Of a stretch of 33,883 nt of DNA, positions 14,341 through 23,304 are shown piece after piece. The position numbers and the translations under genes are program-made. The first letter of the stretch is position 1, and every line of letters begins with the position of its first letter. This DNA comes from Bacteroidales bacterium (lineage in GTDB: Bacteria; Bacteroidota; Bacteroidia; Bacteroidales; ML635J-15). Below the pieces are notes generated by a model. That model was not told the origin of the DNA and made no database searches. It saw nothing but the letters and a program-made list of their open reading frames with translations. The stretch lies in NCBI GenBank assembly GCA_017645925.1, contig JAGCNN010000153.1, forward strand, positions 1-33,883, given 5' to 3'.

Positions 14341-16842
14341 ATGGAAACCATTGACAAAAACATAAAGTTAGCCCACGACCTGATAAAGTTCACAGGAAAA
14401 CCTGTGTTTCTTACAGGCAAGGCTGGCACAGGCAAGACAACTTTCTTGAAAAGCCTACCTAGCATAACGCGCAAACGTATGGTGGTGGTTGCTCCTACTG
14501 GTGTCGCTGCTCTCAATGCAGGTGGCGTTACCATACATTCTATGTTCCAGCTTCCGTTTTCGCCTTTCATTCCCGAAGGTGCCGACTTAGCATTTGCAAG
14601 CAACGACAGCGAAGGAAATCCAATACGCGAACAATATCGCCTCAACGGAAACAAAATAAAAGTACTGCGTTCGCTCGACCTGCTTGTGATTGACGAAGTG
14701 AGCATGGTGCGCTCCGATTTGCTTGATGCTGTGGACAGTGTGCTTAGGCGCTACCGTCGTTCTTCGCTGCCGTTCGGAGGCGTGCAACTTTTGATGATTG
14801 GCGATTTGTACCAGCTTACACCCGTTGTAAAAGACGACGAATGGAAAATTATCAGCAAGTTTTATCGCTCGCCATATTTCTTTGACAGCAACGCCTTGAA
14901 GAAAGTAGATTATGTAACAGTTGAACTTACTCATATTTTCAGGCAACGCGACGAGGTTTTTGTGTCAATTCTCAACGAAATTCGAACAAATACACTTACC
15001 CGCGAATCGCTTGCAGTGCTGAATAGCCGAGTTTCGGAAACAGATGACGACGAAAGCATCCGCCTTACAACCCACAACAATGATGCAAACGCCATAAATG
15101 TTTCAAAACTGGATGCTCTTGATGGTACTGAGTACAAGTTTACCGCTGACATTAAGGACAATTTTCCGCCATACATGTACCCAACCGACGAAACATTAAC
15201 GCTGAAAGTTGGAGCTCAGGTCATGTTCATAAGAAACGATTCTTCACCAGCAAAATTATTCTACAATGGGAAAATTGGCCGTATAACCGAAATTGACGGG
15301 CAGAAAATCTTGGTGCTTTGCAAAGGCGACTTGTCCCCTATTGAAGTCAAGCAGGAACTATGGGAAAATGTGCAATATTCGGTCAACAGCGAAACTAACG
15401 AGATTGAGCAGAATGTAATCGGAGAATTTGTTCAGTATCCACTAAGGCTCGCTTGGGCAATAACAGTGCATAAAAGTCAAGGACTTACATTCGACAAGGC
15501 TATTATTGACGTCCATGCGGCATTTGCCTTCGGACAGGTGTATGTGGCATTGAGCCGATGCCGGTCGCTGGAAGGGTTGACCTTGAAAACTGCAATTTCC
15601 CCACAACTAATAAAGTCCGACACCGAAGTAATAACTTTCTGCAACAATGCACGACAGAAGCAACCCGACGAAAATAGCCTCAATTCGTATGTTGTTTCGT
15701 ACCAACGCGACATTTTGCTCAAAATTTTTGACTTCAACCTATTGCAAAAGCAATTATCCGAAGTCCGTAAGGTGTATATGTCAAATTTCAACAGGTTCAA
15801 CCCTGAATATTCGCAGAAACTTCTTGACATTGACCAGCAATTTGAAGCACAGGTTTTTGGCGTCAACAAGAAATTTGTTGTACAGATGTGGAAATTGTTT
15901 TCCGCTTCGCCAAATGTGCAGCTGAAAGACGACGAGTTTTTACAGCAGAGGATTTCAAAGGCGTCTGAATATTTCTTTGCGAAATTGAACGAAATAATCG
16001 GCGAGCCTTTTTCTCAGATGCTGCTTGAATCCGACAACAAGGAAATCGACGAGGAAATGAAGTCCGCTCTCGAAGCATTGGAACTGGAATACTGCCGCAA
16101 ACGCAACATCCTTGAAAAGACTATTGACGGATTTTCTACAGAAATGTACCTTAGAATCATATCCGACACTGAAGAAAAGTTTACACCGACATTCAGTCGC
16201 AAGCAACGCTCAACGTATTCAGTACCAGGCACACACAAGGAACTGTTTGCAGCTCTTAACGCTTGGCGTAAATCTGTTTCAAATGAATTTGAAATGCCCA
16301 TCTATTATGTTCTTCCACAGAAATCACTTGTTGAGATAATTGAAAAATTGCCACGAAATGCAAAATCTCTCGGGAAAATAAAGGGAATTGGTGTGAAAAA
16401 GGTAGCCGCCTATGGCAACGACATCTTGAACATCATAAACGATTATTGCCGTGCCAATGGCATTGAGGAAGACTCAGAATTGCCTGAACTTGAAGAAGCT
16501 GCCTCTCCAAAGAAAAAAACAGAAAAAATGGCAAAAGGCGATTCTTTCAAGAAAACTTTTGAAATGTTCAAGCAGGGAATGACGGTAGAAGAAATTGCAA
16601 AGGAACGTTCTCTTGTCGAATCAACAATCTTCTCGCATTTGGCAAAATTCATAACAACTGGCGAAATTCAGCCTGAAGAACTTGTCGGGAAAGAACGTTT
16701 CGCAGAAATTATGGACTATTTGGAATCGCATGGAGAATACAACGGATTGTCACAGCTTTACACAGATGCAGATGGGATTTTTTCGTACAACGAACTAAGA
16801 ATAGGTGTGGCATTCATGGAAAAAATGAGAAATGCGAACTAA
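14341..16842 (+). CDS. Pif1-family helicase with HRDC and helix-turn-helix domains
   Basis: 833 residues from ATG 14341. The frame is open to 14239, but METIDKNIKLAHDLI fits the family start and a promoter element lies at 14310. Walker A GKAGTGKT (26-33), motif Ia APTGVAALNAGG (51-62), Walker B LLVIDEVSM (114-122), GDLYQLTPV, and the UvrD/RecD-type C-terminal motifs ITVHKSQGLTFDKA and YVALSRCRSLEGL show an SF1B 5'-3' DNA helicase. An HRDC domain follows (KELFAALNAWR...LGKIKGIGVKKVAAYG) and then a helix-turn-helix (MTVEEIAKERSLVESTIFSHL). Probably works on stalled forks or structured DNA. Its position next to four SSB genes fits a DNA-processing role, but it is found widely in Bacteroidota without them. 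Confidence 0.93.
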   Translation: METIDKNIKLAHDLIKFTGKPVFLTGKAGTGKTTFLKSLPSITRKRMVVVAPTGVAALNAGGVTIHSMFQLPFSPFIPEGADLAFASNDSEGNPIREQYRLNGNKIKVLRSLDLLVIDEVSMVRSDLLDAVDSVLRRYRRSSLPFGGVQLLMIGDLYQLTPVVKDDEWKIISKFYRSPYFFDSNALKKVDYVTVELTHIFRQRDEVFVSILNEIRTNTLTRESLAVLNSRVSETDDDESIRLTTHNNDANAINVSKLDALDGTEYKFTADIKDNFPPYMYPTDETLTLKVGAQVMFIRNDSSPAKLFYNGKIGRITEIDGQKILVLCKGDLSPIEVKQELWENVQYSVNSETNEIEQNVIGEFVQYPLRLAWAITVHKSQGLTFDKAIIDVHAAFAFGQVYVALSRCRSLEGLTLKTAISPQLIKSDTEVITFCNNARQKQPDENSLNSYVVSYQRDILLKIFDFNLLQKQLSEVRKVYMSNFNRFNPEYSQKLLDIDQQFEAQVFGVNKKFVVQMWKLFSASPNVQLKDDEFLQQRISKASEYFFAKLNEIIGEPFSQMLLESDNKEIDEEMKSALEALELEYCRKRNILEKTIDGFSTEMYLRIISDTEEKFTPTFSRKQRSTYSVPGTHKELFAALNAWRKSVSNEFEMPIYYVLPQKSLVEIIEKLPRNAKSLGKIKGIGVKKVAAYGNDILNIINDYCRANGIEEDSELPELEEAASPKKKTEKMAKGDSFKKTFEMFKQGMTVEEIAKERSLVESTIFSHLAKFITTGEIQPEELVGKERFAEIMDYLESHGEYNGLSQLYTDADGIFSYNELRIGVAFMEKMRNAN

Positions 16843-16888
16843 ACAGATCCAATACAAAATAAACGTACTTAGATATTCCAAATTTTAG

Positions 16889-16896
16889 TATTTTTG
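16889..16896 (+). promoter_or_regulatory. -7 promoter element for surE-lpxB operon
   Basis: TATTTTTG followed by C, 40 bp before the surE ATG, in the 94-bp gap after the helicase gene. No -33 TTTG is evident. Confidence 0.5.
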
Positions 16897-16936
16897 CAAA
16901 ACTTTACTAACGAAACAGAAAACATCTGAACCGCTT

Positions 16937-17704
16937 ATGCAAGAACGACTTATCTTAATATCTAACGACGATGGCATATCGGCGAAAGGTCTTGATTCTC
17001 TCATACGCATCGCACAACCATACGGCAAGATTGTTGTAGTTGCACCGTCAACAACACAATCGGGAAAATCACACTCGGTATCACTTACCACACCTATAAG
17101 GTACGAAATAAGGCATAGCAGCAAGAACCTTGAAAAATACGTTCTGTTCGGAACTCCAGTTGACTGTGTAAAGGGTGCACTTACAAAAATATTACCCCGC
17201 AAACCCGACCTCATGCTATCGGGAATAAACCACGGTTCCAATTCGGCAATAAGCGTAGTTTACTCAGGCACAATGGGTGCAGCAATTGAAGCTTCATTCT
17301 ACGGAATACCATCGATTGGACTTTCAATTGTAACACATGACCTCGATGCCGATTTTGAGACAATAGAAAAAACAGCTCCTGCACTTATTGAAAAGGTACT
17401 CAAACAGGGACTGCCCGACCAAGTAAGCCTCAACGTAAACTACCCCGTAACAACGCCAGAAGAATTCAAAGGCTTCAAAATATGTTCGCAGACAAAAAGC
17501 TACTGGTACGAGGACTTTGAAGAAACCGTTGATATTCATGGCAACAAGTCATATTTCCAGCACGGACACTTGGTGAACATGGAACCAGAAAACCCCAACT
17601 GCGACGAGAACGCACTTGCCGAGAACTACGCAGCAATAGTTCCTGTACGCGCCGACTTCACAGAATACAAAATGATTGATAAACTAAAAAAATGGAATTT
17701 ATAA
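16937..17704 (+). CDS. surE: 5'/3'-nucleotidase SurE
   Basis: 255 residues, the usual SurE length. Metal-binding residues of the family are present: Asp11-Asp12 in ILISNDDG, Ser42 in APSTTQSGKSH and Asn98 in SGINHGSN. GTPVDCVKGAL and YSGTMGAAIEASFYGIPSIGLS are further signatures. SurE removes phosphate from nucleoside monophosphates and short polyphosphates/exopolyphosphate in the cytosol. First gene of a tight set: the next ATG follows after 1 bp. Confidence 0.97.
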   Translation: MQERLILISNDDGISAKGLDSLIRIAQPYGKIVVVAPSTTQSGKSHSVSLTTPIRYEIRHSSKNLEKYVLFGTPVDCVKGALTKILPRKPDLMLSGINHGSNSAISVVYSGTMGAAIEASFYGIPSIGLSIVTHDLDADFETIEKTAPALIEKVLKQGLPDQVSLNVNYPVTTPEEFKGFKICSQTKSYWYEDFEETVDIHGNKSYFQHGHLVNMEPENPNCDENALAENYAAIVPVRADFTEYKMIDKLKKWNL

Positions 17705-17705
17705 T

Positions 17706-18020
17706 ATGGAAGCAAGACCTAATATGATAAAAAGGTTCAACAATCCGATATTCGGATTGTTGATTGGAATAATCGTGCCGATAATCGCGTTCCTTATATA
17801 CTGGATAATCGAATTCTTCATGTATGGATTCGGCCTCATTGAATTCATTAACAGACTGATAGAAATAAAGTCAATACTACCGCCAAGCCTCTGCGTTTTT
17901 GCAAACCTTATCCCCTATTTCATTTTTAAGAAAATAGACTACTGGTATGCCGTCAAAGGGCTTGTATATTCGTTAGTGATTTACACGCTTATATTCGTAG
18001 TTCTCACATTCATAAAATGA
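17706..18020 (+). CDS. Small three-helix membrane protein
   Basis: 104 residues. Three hydrophobic segments: about 16-40 (IFGLLIGIIVPIIAFLIYWI), 58-72 (LPPSLCVFANLIPYFIF) and 82-102 (AVKGLVYSLVIYTLIFVVLTF). A basic N-terminus (MIKRF) suggests it faces the cytoplasm. I do not recognise a named family. It sits 1 bp after surE and its stop overlaps the lpxB start (ATGA at 18017-18020), so translation is probably coupled to LpxB, which itself acts at the inner membrane. Confidence 0.8.
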   Translation: MEARPNMIKRFNNPIFGLLIGIIVPIIAFLIYWIIEFFMYGFGLIEFINRLIEIKSILPPSLCVFANLIPYFIFKKIDYWYAVKGLVYSLVIYTLIFVVLTFIK

Positions 18021-19150
18021 GGTACTTCGTAATAGCTGGCGAAGCATCTGGCGACCTTCACGGCTCGTTTCTTGTGGAGCAGATTAGAAACACCGACCAC
18101 GAAGCCACAATCGAGGGATGGGGCGGTGACCTGATGGCAGCCCAAGGCGTCAAACTTCACAAGCACATCAGAGACTTGGCTTTCATGGGATTTGTTGAGG
18201 TTGCCAAGAACCTGCCGACCATATTTTCAAACATAAAACTTGTAAAACAGCAGATTTCCACATTCAAACCCGATGCACTTGTTCTTGTCGATTATCCGGG
18301 ATTCAACTTTCGCATTGCCAAGTGGGCAAAAAAATCAGGATTCAAGGTTTTATATTTCATTTCACCCAATGTTTGGGCATGGAAAGCAAACAGAGTGTAT
18401 AAAGTCCGCGACAACACCGACAGAATGTACACCATACTGCCGTTTGAAAAAGCCTTTTACGCAAAATATGGCATTGATGTAGAATACTTTGGTCACCCAT
18501 TAGTAGATGTTGTAGCATCGTACAAAGCCAAAAGCCTTGACGAATTCCGCCAAACGCACAACCTTCCCGACAAGCCAATAATCGCGACAATGGCAGGCAG
18601 CCGCAAACAGGAAATCAGCCGCATGCTGCCAATTATGCTCAAAACGGCAAAAAAATTCCCGCAATACGAATTTCTAATCACCGGTGCACCTGCAATAGAC
18701 AAGGATTTTTATGGTCAATTTCTAACCGCCAAGCCAGAAAATGTGGAACTTCTTTTCAACAGCACCTACGAAATTCTTACACATGCCGAAGCAGGACTAG
18801 TAACTTCTGGTACAGCAACACTCGAAGCGGCATTGTTTGGCGTTCCGCAGGTCGTATGCTACAAGGCAGACGCTTTTTCGGTATTCATAGCAAGGCAAGT
18901 TTCGCGTTTTTCGGGAGTCAAGTACATTTCACTCGTAAACCTAATCCTCGACAAACCAAGCGTACGCGAACTAATCCAGGACGACCTTACCACACAGAAT
19001 GCAAGCGAAGAACTTGGACTAATAATAAAAGGTGGAGCAAAACGCACAGCTATTGAGACCGATTATGCCGAACTATACGGAAAACTTGGAGAAAATGGTG
19101 TTTACAAAAGAATAGCCGAAGACATAATACATAGAACATCAAAGATTTAA
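18017..19150 (+). CDS. lpxB: Lipid-A-disaccharide synthase
   Basis: 377 residues (E. coli LpxB 382). Transfers 2,3-diacylglucosamine 1-phosphate from UDP-2,3-diacylglucosamine to form lipid A disaccharide at the inner membrane (GT19). Signatures: FVIAGEASGDLHGS at the start, GWGGDLMAAQGV, DLAFMGFVEV, LVLVDYPGFNFRIAKWAK, FISPNVWAWK, EYFGHPLVD, MAGSRKQEI and TSGTATLEAALFGVPQVVCYK. Start ATG overlaps the preceding stop by four bases. Complete, no visible lesion. Confidence 0.97.
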   Translation: MRYFVIAGEASGDLHGSFLVEQIRNTDHEATIEGWGGDLMAAQGVKLHKHIRDLAFMGFVEVAKNLPTIFSNIKLVKQQISTFKPDALVLVDYPGFNFRIAKWAKKSGFKVLYFISPNVWAWKANRVYKVRDNTDRMYTILPFEKAFYAKYGIDVEYFGHPLVDVVASYKAKSLDEFRQTHNLPDKPIIATMAGSRKQEISRMLPIMLKTAKKFPQYEFLITGAPAIDKDFYGQFLTAKPENVELLFNSTYEILTHAEAGLVTSGTATLEAALFGVPQVVCYKADAFSVFIARQVSRFSGVKYISLVNLILDKPSVRELIQDDLTTQNASEELGLIIKGGAKRTAIETDYAELYGKLGENGVYKRIAEDIIHRTSKI

Positions 19151-19163
19151 TACTGTTAAAAAA

Positions 19164-19175
19164 TTGTTTAAACAA
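19164..19175. repeat. 12-bp palindrome after lpxB
   Basis: TTGTTTAAACAA is perfectly self-complementary, 13 bp past the lpxB stop. Possibly part of a weak terminator (followed by A-rich sequence, no T-run) or a regulator site for the next gene. Confidence 0.3.
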
Positions 19176-19211
19176 AAGAAAAAAAACATTCATCATTTCA
19201 AAAAAAGCAAT

Positions 19212-19219
19212 ACTTTTGC
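19212..19219 (+). promoter_or_regulatory. -7 promoter element for the lipoprotein gene
   Basis: TACTTTTG followed by C, 28 bp before the ATG at 19248. Confidence 0.55.
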
Positions 19220-19247
19220 GTAGTTAAAATTTTAAATTATTCATAAA

Positions 19248-19724
19248 ATGAAAAGGACATTAGTATTTATGGCAAGTGCTTTATTCGTAGCACTTATGGC
19301 TGTTTCCTGCAACGACAAGCCAGCAGAAGCAGTAGAAGAAGAAAAGACTGAAGAAACCGCAGTTGAAGCTGTTGAAGTTGAAGAAACTACAGAAGCAACA
19401 CAGGCTGTTGAAAACAATAGCAATGTTGTAAACTTCGACGAATATCTTGACGAATATGAAAAATTCGTAAAGAGCTACGAAGAATATGCAGAAAACGGTG
19501 GTATTGACAAGGCTAAGGAAGTAAAGGAAAACGCTGAAGCTGCAAAGTCAAAGATTAAGGAAGATGACCATAACGATGCTCAACTTACCCGTTTCAAATC
19601 TTTGAACCAGAGAATGATTGCTGCTTCTGAAAAACTTGCTAAGAAAACTGCTGAAGGCGCAAAGGATGCTGTAAACGCTGGCAAGGACGCTGCTAACAAG
19701 CTCGGTATCGGAAAGAAGAACTAA
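19248..19724 (+). CDS. Acidic, helical lipoprotein of unknown function
   Basis: 158 residues. A signal peptide MKRTLVFMASALFVALMAVSC ends in a lipobox-type cysteine (Cys21). After it comes a Glu/Ala/Val-rich acidic stretch (24-60), then FDEYLDEYEKFVKSYEEY, which resembles small Bacteroidales lipoproteins of the DUF6591 type (from memory, unverified). The C-terminus is Lys/Ala-rich amphipathic helix (KKTAEGAKDAVNAGKDAANKLG). Codon use is strongly biased (GAA, GTT, GCT), suggesting high expression. Own promoter and own terminator: monocistronic. Confidence 0.8.
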   Translation: MKRTLVFMASALFVALMAVSCNDKPAEAVEEEKTEETAVEAVEVEETTEATQAVENNSNVVNFDEYLDEYEKFVKSYEEYAENGGIDKAKEVKENAEAAKSKIKEDDHNDAQLTRFKSLNQRMIAASEKLAKKTAEGAKDAVNAGKDAANKLGIGKKN

Positions 19725-19746
19725 TATTCAAAACATTAACTTATTA

Positions 19747-19771
19747 GGCTGGCAGTGCCAGCCTTTTTTTT
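19747..19771 (+). terminator. Intrinsic terminator after the lipoprotein gene
   Basis: GGCTGGCA-G-TGCCAGCC followed by T8 (19764-19771). Confidence 0.9.
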
Positions 19772-19812
19772 GCTTACAAAACAAAATTATGACTTGCAAA
19801 AATACAACGAAC

Positions 19813-20526
19813 ATGACCATAGAGATTTGTACAAGCTCCGTGCAATCGGCTATTAATGCCGAAAAAGGCGGCGCCGACCGGATAGAACTTTGCCAGAATC
19901 TAAACGAGGGCGGGACAACACCATCGTATGCGACAATAAAATATTGCGTGGAAAAACTTTCTCTCAAGACAATGGTGCTTATTAGACCTCGTCCAGGCGA
20001 CTTCTGCTACAACGATGCCGAATACGAAACCATAAAGAACGATGTCCTAATATGCCGCGAACTTGGTGCTCATGGCGTTGTGATAGGATTCCTTGACGAA
20101 AACCTTGATATTGACACCAAACGGACTGCTGAAATCGTAAGGATTGCCCGTCCAATGGAAGTTACATTCCATCGTGCATTCGACCGTTGCCGCGACTGGC
20201 GCAAAGCATTGGAACTGATAATCGAATGCGGATGCGACAGAATACTAACATCTGGACAACGCAAAACCGCACCCGAAGGAATTGATATCCTTCACGAAAT
20301 ACAAAAACAAGCATCCGGACGCATTGCAATACTTGCAGGAAGCGGTGTAAATTCAAAAAATGCAACGGAAATAATCAGAACTGCCGGAGTAAACGAAATT
20401 CACTCTTCGTGCAAACATATAGTCGAGAATTCACAGAAAACAAACATTGAAGATTCAAGCCGATATAGCGAGACTGATTTAGAGGAAGTTAAAAGATTAG
20501 TAGAGGCTGTTTCTCAAATGAAATAA
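19813..20526 (+). CDS. cutC: CutC family protein
   Basis: 237 residues from ATG 19813 (MTIEICTSSVQSA), the usual family start; an in-frame ATG at 19789 would add eight residues. TIM-barrel signatures: EKGGADRIELCQNLNEGGTTPS, VLIRPRPGDFCY, GAHGVVIGFL, EVTFHRAFDRC, RILTSGQ and ILAGSGVN. Long called a copper homeostasis protein; its biochemical function is not settled. No TAnnTTTG element lies between the upstream terminator and the start, so its promoter is unclear. Ends in its own terminator. Confidence 0.93.
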   Translation: MTIEICTSSVQSAINAEKGGADRIELCQNLNEGGTTPSYATIKYCVEKLSLKTMVLIRPRPGDFCYNDAEYETIKNDVLICRELGAHGVVIGFLDENLDIDTKRTAEIVRIARPMEVTFHRAFDRCRDWRKALELIIECGCDRILTSGQRKTAPEGIDILHEIQKQASGRIAILAGSGVNSKNATEIIRTAGVNEIHSSCKHIVENSQKTNIEDSSRYSETDLEEVKRLVEAVSQMK

Positions 20527-20535
20527 CACATTTTT

Positions 20536-20576
20536 AATTGTCATATCCCTAAATATATTTGGATATGGCAATTTTT
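20536..20576 (+). terminator. Intrinsic terminator after cutC
   Basis: AATTGTCATATCC (20536-20548) pairs with GGATATGGCAATT (20561-20573) over 13 bp with one G-U, followed by a T-run to 20576. The loop holds TATATTTG (20554-20561), a match to the -7 promoter element, 43 bp before the next ATG. Confidence 0.75.
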
Positions 20577-20604
20577 ATAAATAAATTCGCATCTAAAAAA
20601 AGAC

Positions 20605-23259
20605 ATGAAGCGAATTTTAGCACCAACAATCATAGCCTTAATAGTATTTTCTATAAGTGCTTGCCAAAAACCAATTGAAAATCATTTCATTACCGACGAT
20701 GCATACCGCGCACAAGTAGAATCAGATTTTGAGGCTCGCAAACAGCTTGCATCAGGACGAAGCGAAGAGCTTTTTTCTGTAATTGACGAAAATCTCAGCA
20801 CCGAGGAACGCGAAGCACTTGAATTTCTGTACGCCTACATGCCATACAGCGACCTTGCCGACTACAACGGCGACTTTTTCCTCAAACAAGTTCAGTATGC
20901 ATTCAAGGCACGCGACTTTTTTGCATGGGGCAAGAGCGTTCCCGAAGACATTTTCCGTCATTTTGTATTGGTGTACCGTGTCAACAACGAAAACCTTGAC
21001 ACAGCAAGAATGTTCATTTTCAACGATATAAAAGACCGCATAAAGGACTTGTCAATGTACGATGCTGCATTGGAAGTAAACCACTGGTGCCATGAAAAGG
21101 TTTGCTACAGAGCTTCCGATGCACGTACGTCAGCACCATTGGCAAGCATACGCACTGGATTTGGACGATGCGGCGAAGAATCAACTTTCACTGTAACTGC
21201 ACTTAGGGCTGTCGGAATTCCTGCAAGACAATGCTACACACCACGTTGGGCACATACCGACGACAACCATGCTTGGGTTGAAGTGTGGGTTGACGGCAAA
21301 TGGTACTTCCTAGGCGCCTGCGAACCCGATGCCAAACTCAACATGGGCTGGTTTGCCTCCCCATCAACACGTTGCATGATGGTTCATTCGAATGCTTTTG
21401 GCAAATACAAGGGCAACGAGGAAATAAACCATCGCGGCGAACTGTTCTCAAAGATAAACATGCTTTCCAACTACACCGATACCAAGAAGATAACAGCTCA
21501 CGTTGTTGACGAAGCAGGTCATGATGTAGCTGATGCTGATGTACAATTCAAGCTATACAACTACGCCGAATATTACCCTATAGCCTCGGGCAAAACCGAC
21601 AAGAATGGCAACGCAAGCCTAACCACAGGATTTGGCGACCTGCTTGTATGGGCCAGCAAGGACGGAATTTACGACTACGCAAAGATAGATGTAAGGAAAA
21701 CCAATATCATCACCCTCACATTAGACCGCAAGGCCGGCAACGAATACGAAGAGGATTTTGACATAATTCCGCCAACAGGGAAACCTGTAAAAACAAACGT
21801 TACACCCGACGAAGCCGACAAAAACAACAAGCGCCTAGCAACTGAAGATTCAATACGTAACGCCTATCTAAAAACATTCCCGTCTGATGATGACATTGCC
21901 AAAATAACAAACGAAAACCTTACAGCAGAACAAATTAGCGGAATCATAAAGAAAAGCGAAGGCAACTACAAGGAAATAATCTCATTCCTTAACGCCCATT
22001 CCGAAAAAAATGAGAATCTTTTCCTTTATGACTTTATGAAATCTCTGTCGGACAAAGATTTGCGCGACATAGAAGCAGAAACGTTAAACCAACATATTGT
22101 TGAATACGACAACAAATTTCCAACCGACGTGTTTGCAAAAGGGATTCTTCCTGCACGCATTGAAATGGAAATGATTCGTCCGTGGCGACAATTCCTCCGC
22201 GAGAAAATAAATGGAATATTTGGCACATCTCCCTCCTATTCCGACATTCTGGAATGGACAAAAACAAACATCCCAACCGACAAAGAAGGCAACTACTTCA
22301 ACTGCCCGATTTCGCCACGTGGTGTCTTTGAACTGCGCCATGCCGACAGCCGTTCACGCGACATTTTCTTTGTTGCAGCCTGCCGTTCGGTAAACATTCC
22401 AGCTTACCTCGACAATGCAACACGCCAGATTTTCGTTTACGAAAACGACAACTGGAACATAGTATCGCTTGATGAAGAAAAACCTGCTGCGAAAACTGGC
22501 AAACTGGTTATTAAATACAACGGCAACAAGGACTTAAAGCCACAATACTGGACTCACTACACACTTGCCAAGTTTGAAAACGGTGACTTCACAACCTTTG
22601 ACTATGAAAATGATCCTCGCGTTGCCGAATTTCCTATAACACTTGACCTTGAAGAAGGCTACTATATGCTATCCACAGGCAACCGCTACAACGATGGCGA
22701 AGTTCTCTCACACCTTGAATTCTTCAATATCAAGCAAGATGAAACAACCATCCGCAAAATAAAAATCAGACCTCTGGAAGATCGCCCCAACGGATTCTAT
22801 GGGTTCATTTCCGATGACACACAAATTGAAGTCAATGGCAAAATCCTAAATATAGTGGACATGGCAAAAGACAGTCCGTTAGTACTATGTTTCATTGATC
22901 CAAACCGCGAACCTACCAAACACGTACTCAAGGAATTAGAAGAAATGCGCAAGCTATACGAAAAGCTAAATATAAACATAATGATGATTATTCCTCAGGA
23001 AAAGCTGACCGAAAGTTTTTCCGCCGCGAAATGGAATCTTCCCAAACAAACAATCGTAGCAAGCGACAACAACGGACTTTTGGAAAAAATTCTCAGCGAC
23101 ACAAAACAAAAATACGATGACAATCCGCCGTTAATCTTCATTATTGATAAAAACGGAAAAATATTTTTCCGTTCCGAAGGATACAGAATAGGAACTGCAA
23201 ACCGGATACTATCCTGCTGCTTCAAGAATCATGAGTATTTTAAGGTTAAAGCGGTATAG
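20605..23259 (+). CDS. Lipoprotein with transglutaminase-like domain, degenerate second copy and thioredoxin-like C-terminus
   Basis: 884 residues. Lipoprotein signal ending FSISACQK (Cys20). A transglutaminase-like core shows the triad: Cys189 in GFGRCGEES, His222 in DDNHAWVEVW and Asp242 in GACEPD. Residues about 300-385 look like a carboxypeptidase-regulatory/Ig-like domain (ITAHVVDEAGHDVADADVQFKLY). Around 540-640 a second transglutaminase-like segment (RDIFFVAACRSVNIPAYLD...RQIFVYENDNWNIVSLDEE) has Ser582 where Cys is expected and Arg for His. The C-terminus (LVLCFIDPNREPTKHVLKEL...LIFIIDKNGKIFFRSEG) is a thioredoxin/TlpA-like fold without CxxC. Anchored in the periplasm or on the surface. 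Substrate unknown; probably peptide or protein processing. Confidence 0.85.
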   Translation: MKRILAPTIIALIVFSISACQKPIENHFITDDAYRAQVESDFEARKQLASGRSEELFSVIDENLSTEEREALEFLYAYMPYSDLADYNGDFFLKQVQYAFKARDFFAWGKSVPEDIFRHFVLVYRVNNENLDTARMFIFNDIKDRIKDLSMYDAALEVNHWCHEKVCYRASDARTSAPLASIRTGFGRCGEESTFTVTALRAVGIPARQCYTPRWAHTDDNHAWVEVWVDGKWYFLGACEPDAKLNMGWFASPSTRCMMVHSNAFGKYKGNEEINHRGELFSKINMLSNYTDTKKITAHVVDEAGHDVADADVQFKLYNYAEYYPIASGKTDKNGNASLTTGFGDLLVWASKDGIYDYAKIDVRKTNIITLTLDRKAGNEYEEDFDIIPPTGKPVKTNVTPDEADKNNKRLATEDSIRNAYLKTFPSDDDIAKITNENLTAEQISGIIKKSEGNYKEIISFLNAHSEKNENLFLYDFMKSLSDKDLRDIEAETLNQHIVEYDNKFPTDVFAKGILPARIEMEMIRPWRQFLREKINGIFGTSPSYSDILEWTKTNIPTDKEGNYFNCPISPRGVFELRHADSRSRDIFFVAACRSVNIPAYLDNATRQIFVYENDNWNIVSLDEEKPAAKTGKLVIKYNGNKDLKPQYWTHYTLAKFENGDFTTFDYENDPRVAEFPITLDLEEGYYMLSTGNRYNDGEVLSHLEFFNIKQDETTIRKIKIRPLEDRPNGFYGFISDDTQIEVNGKILNIVDMAKDSPLVLCFIDPNREPTKHVLKELEEMRKLYEKLNINIMMIIPQEKLTESFSAAKWNLPKQTIVASDNNGLLEKILSDTKQKYDDNPPLIFIIDKNGKIFFRSEGYRIGTANRILSCCFKNHEYFKVKAV

Positions 23260-23270
23260 GCAAAAGGGAC

Positions 23271-23285
23271 ACCGCGATATGCGGT
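23271..23285. terminator. Weak hairpin between convergent genes
   Basis: ACCGC-GATAT-GCGGT in the 45-bp gap; no T-run on either side, so only a possible shared terminator. Confidence 0.25.
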
Positions 23286-23304
23286 TGAAACAGAGGAAAA
23301 TATT

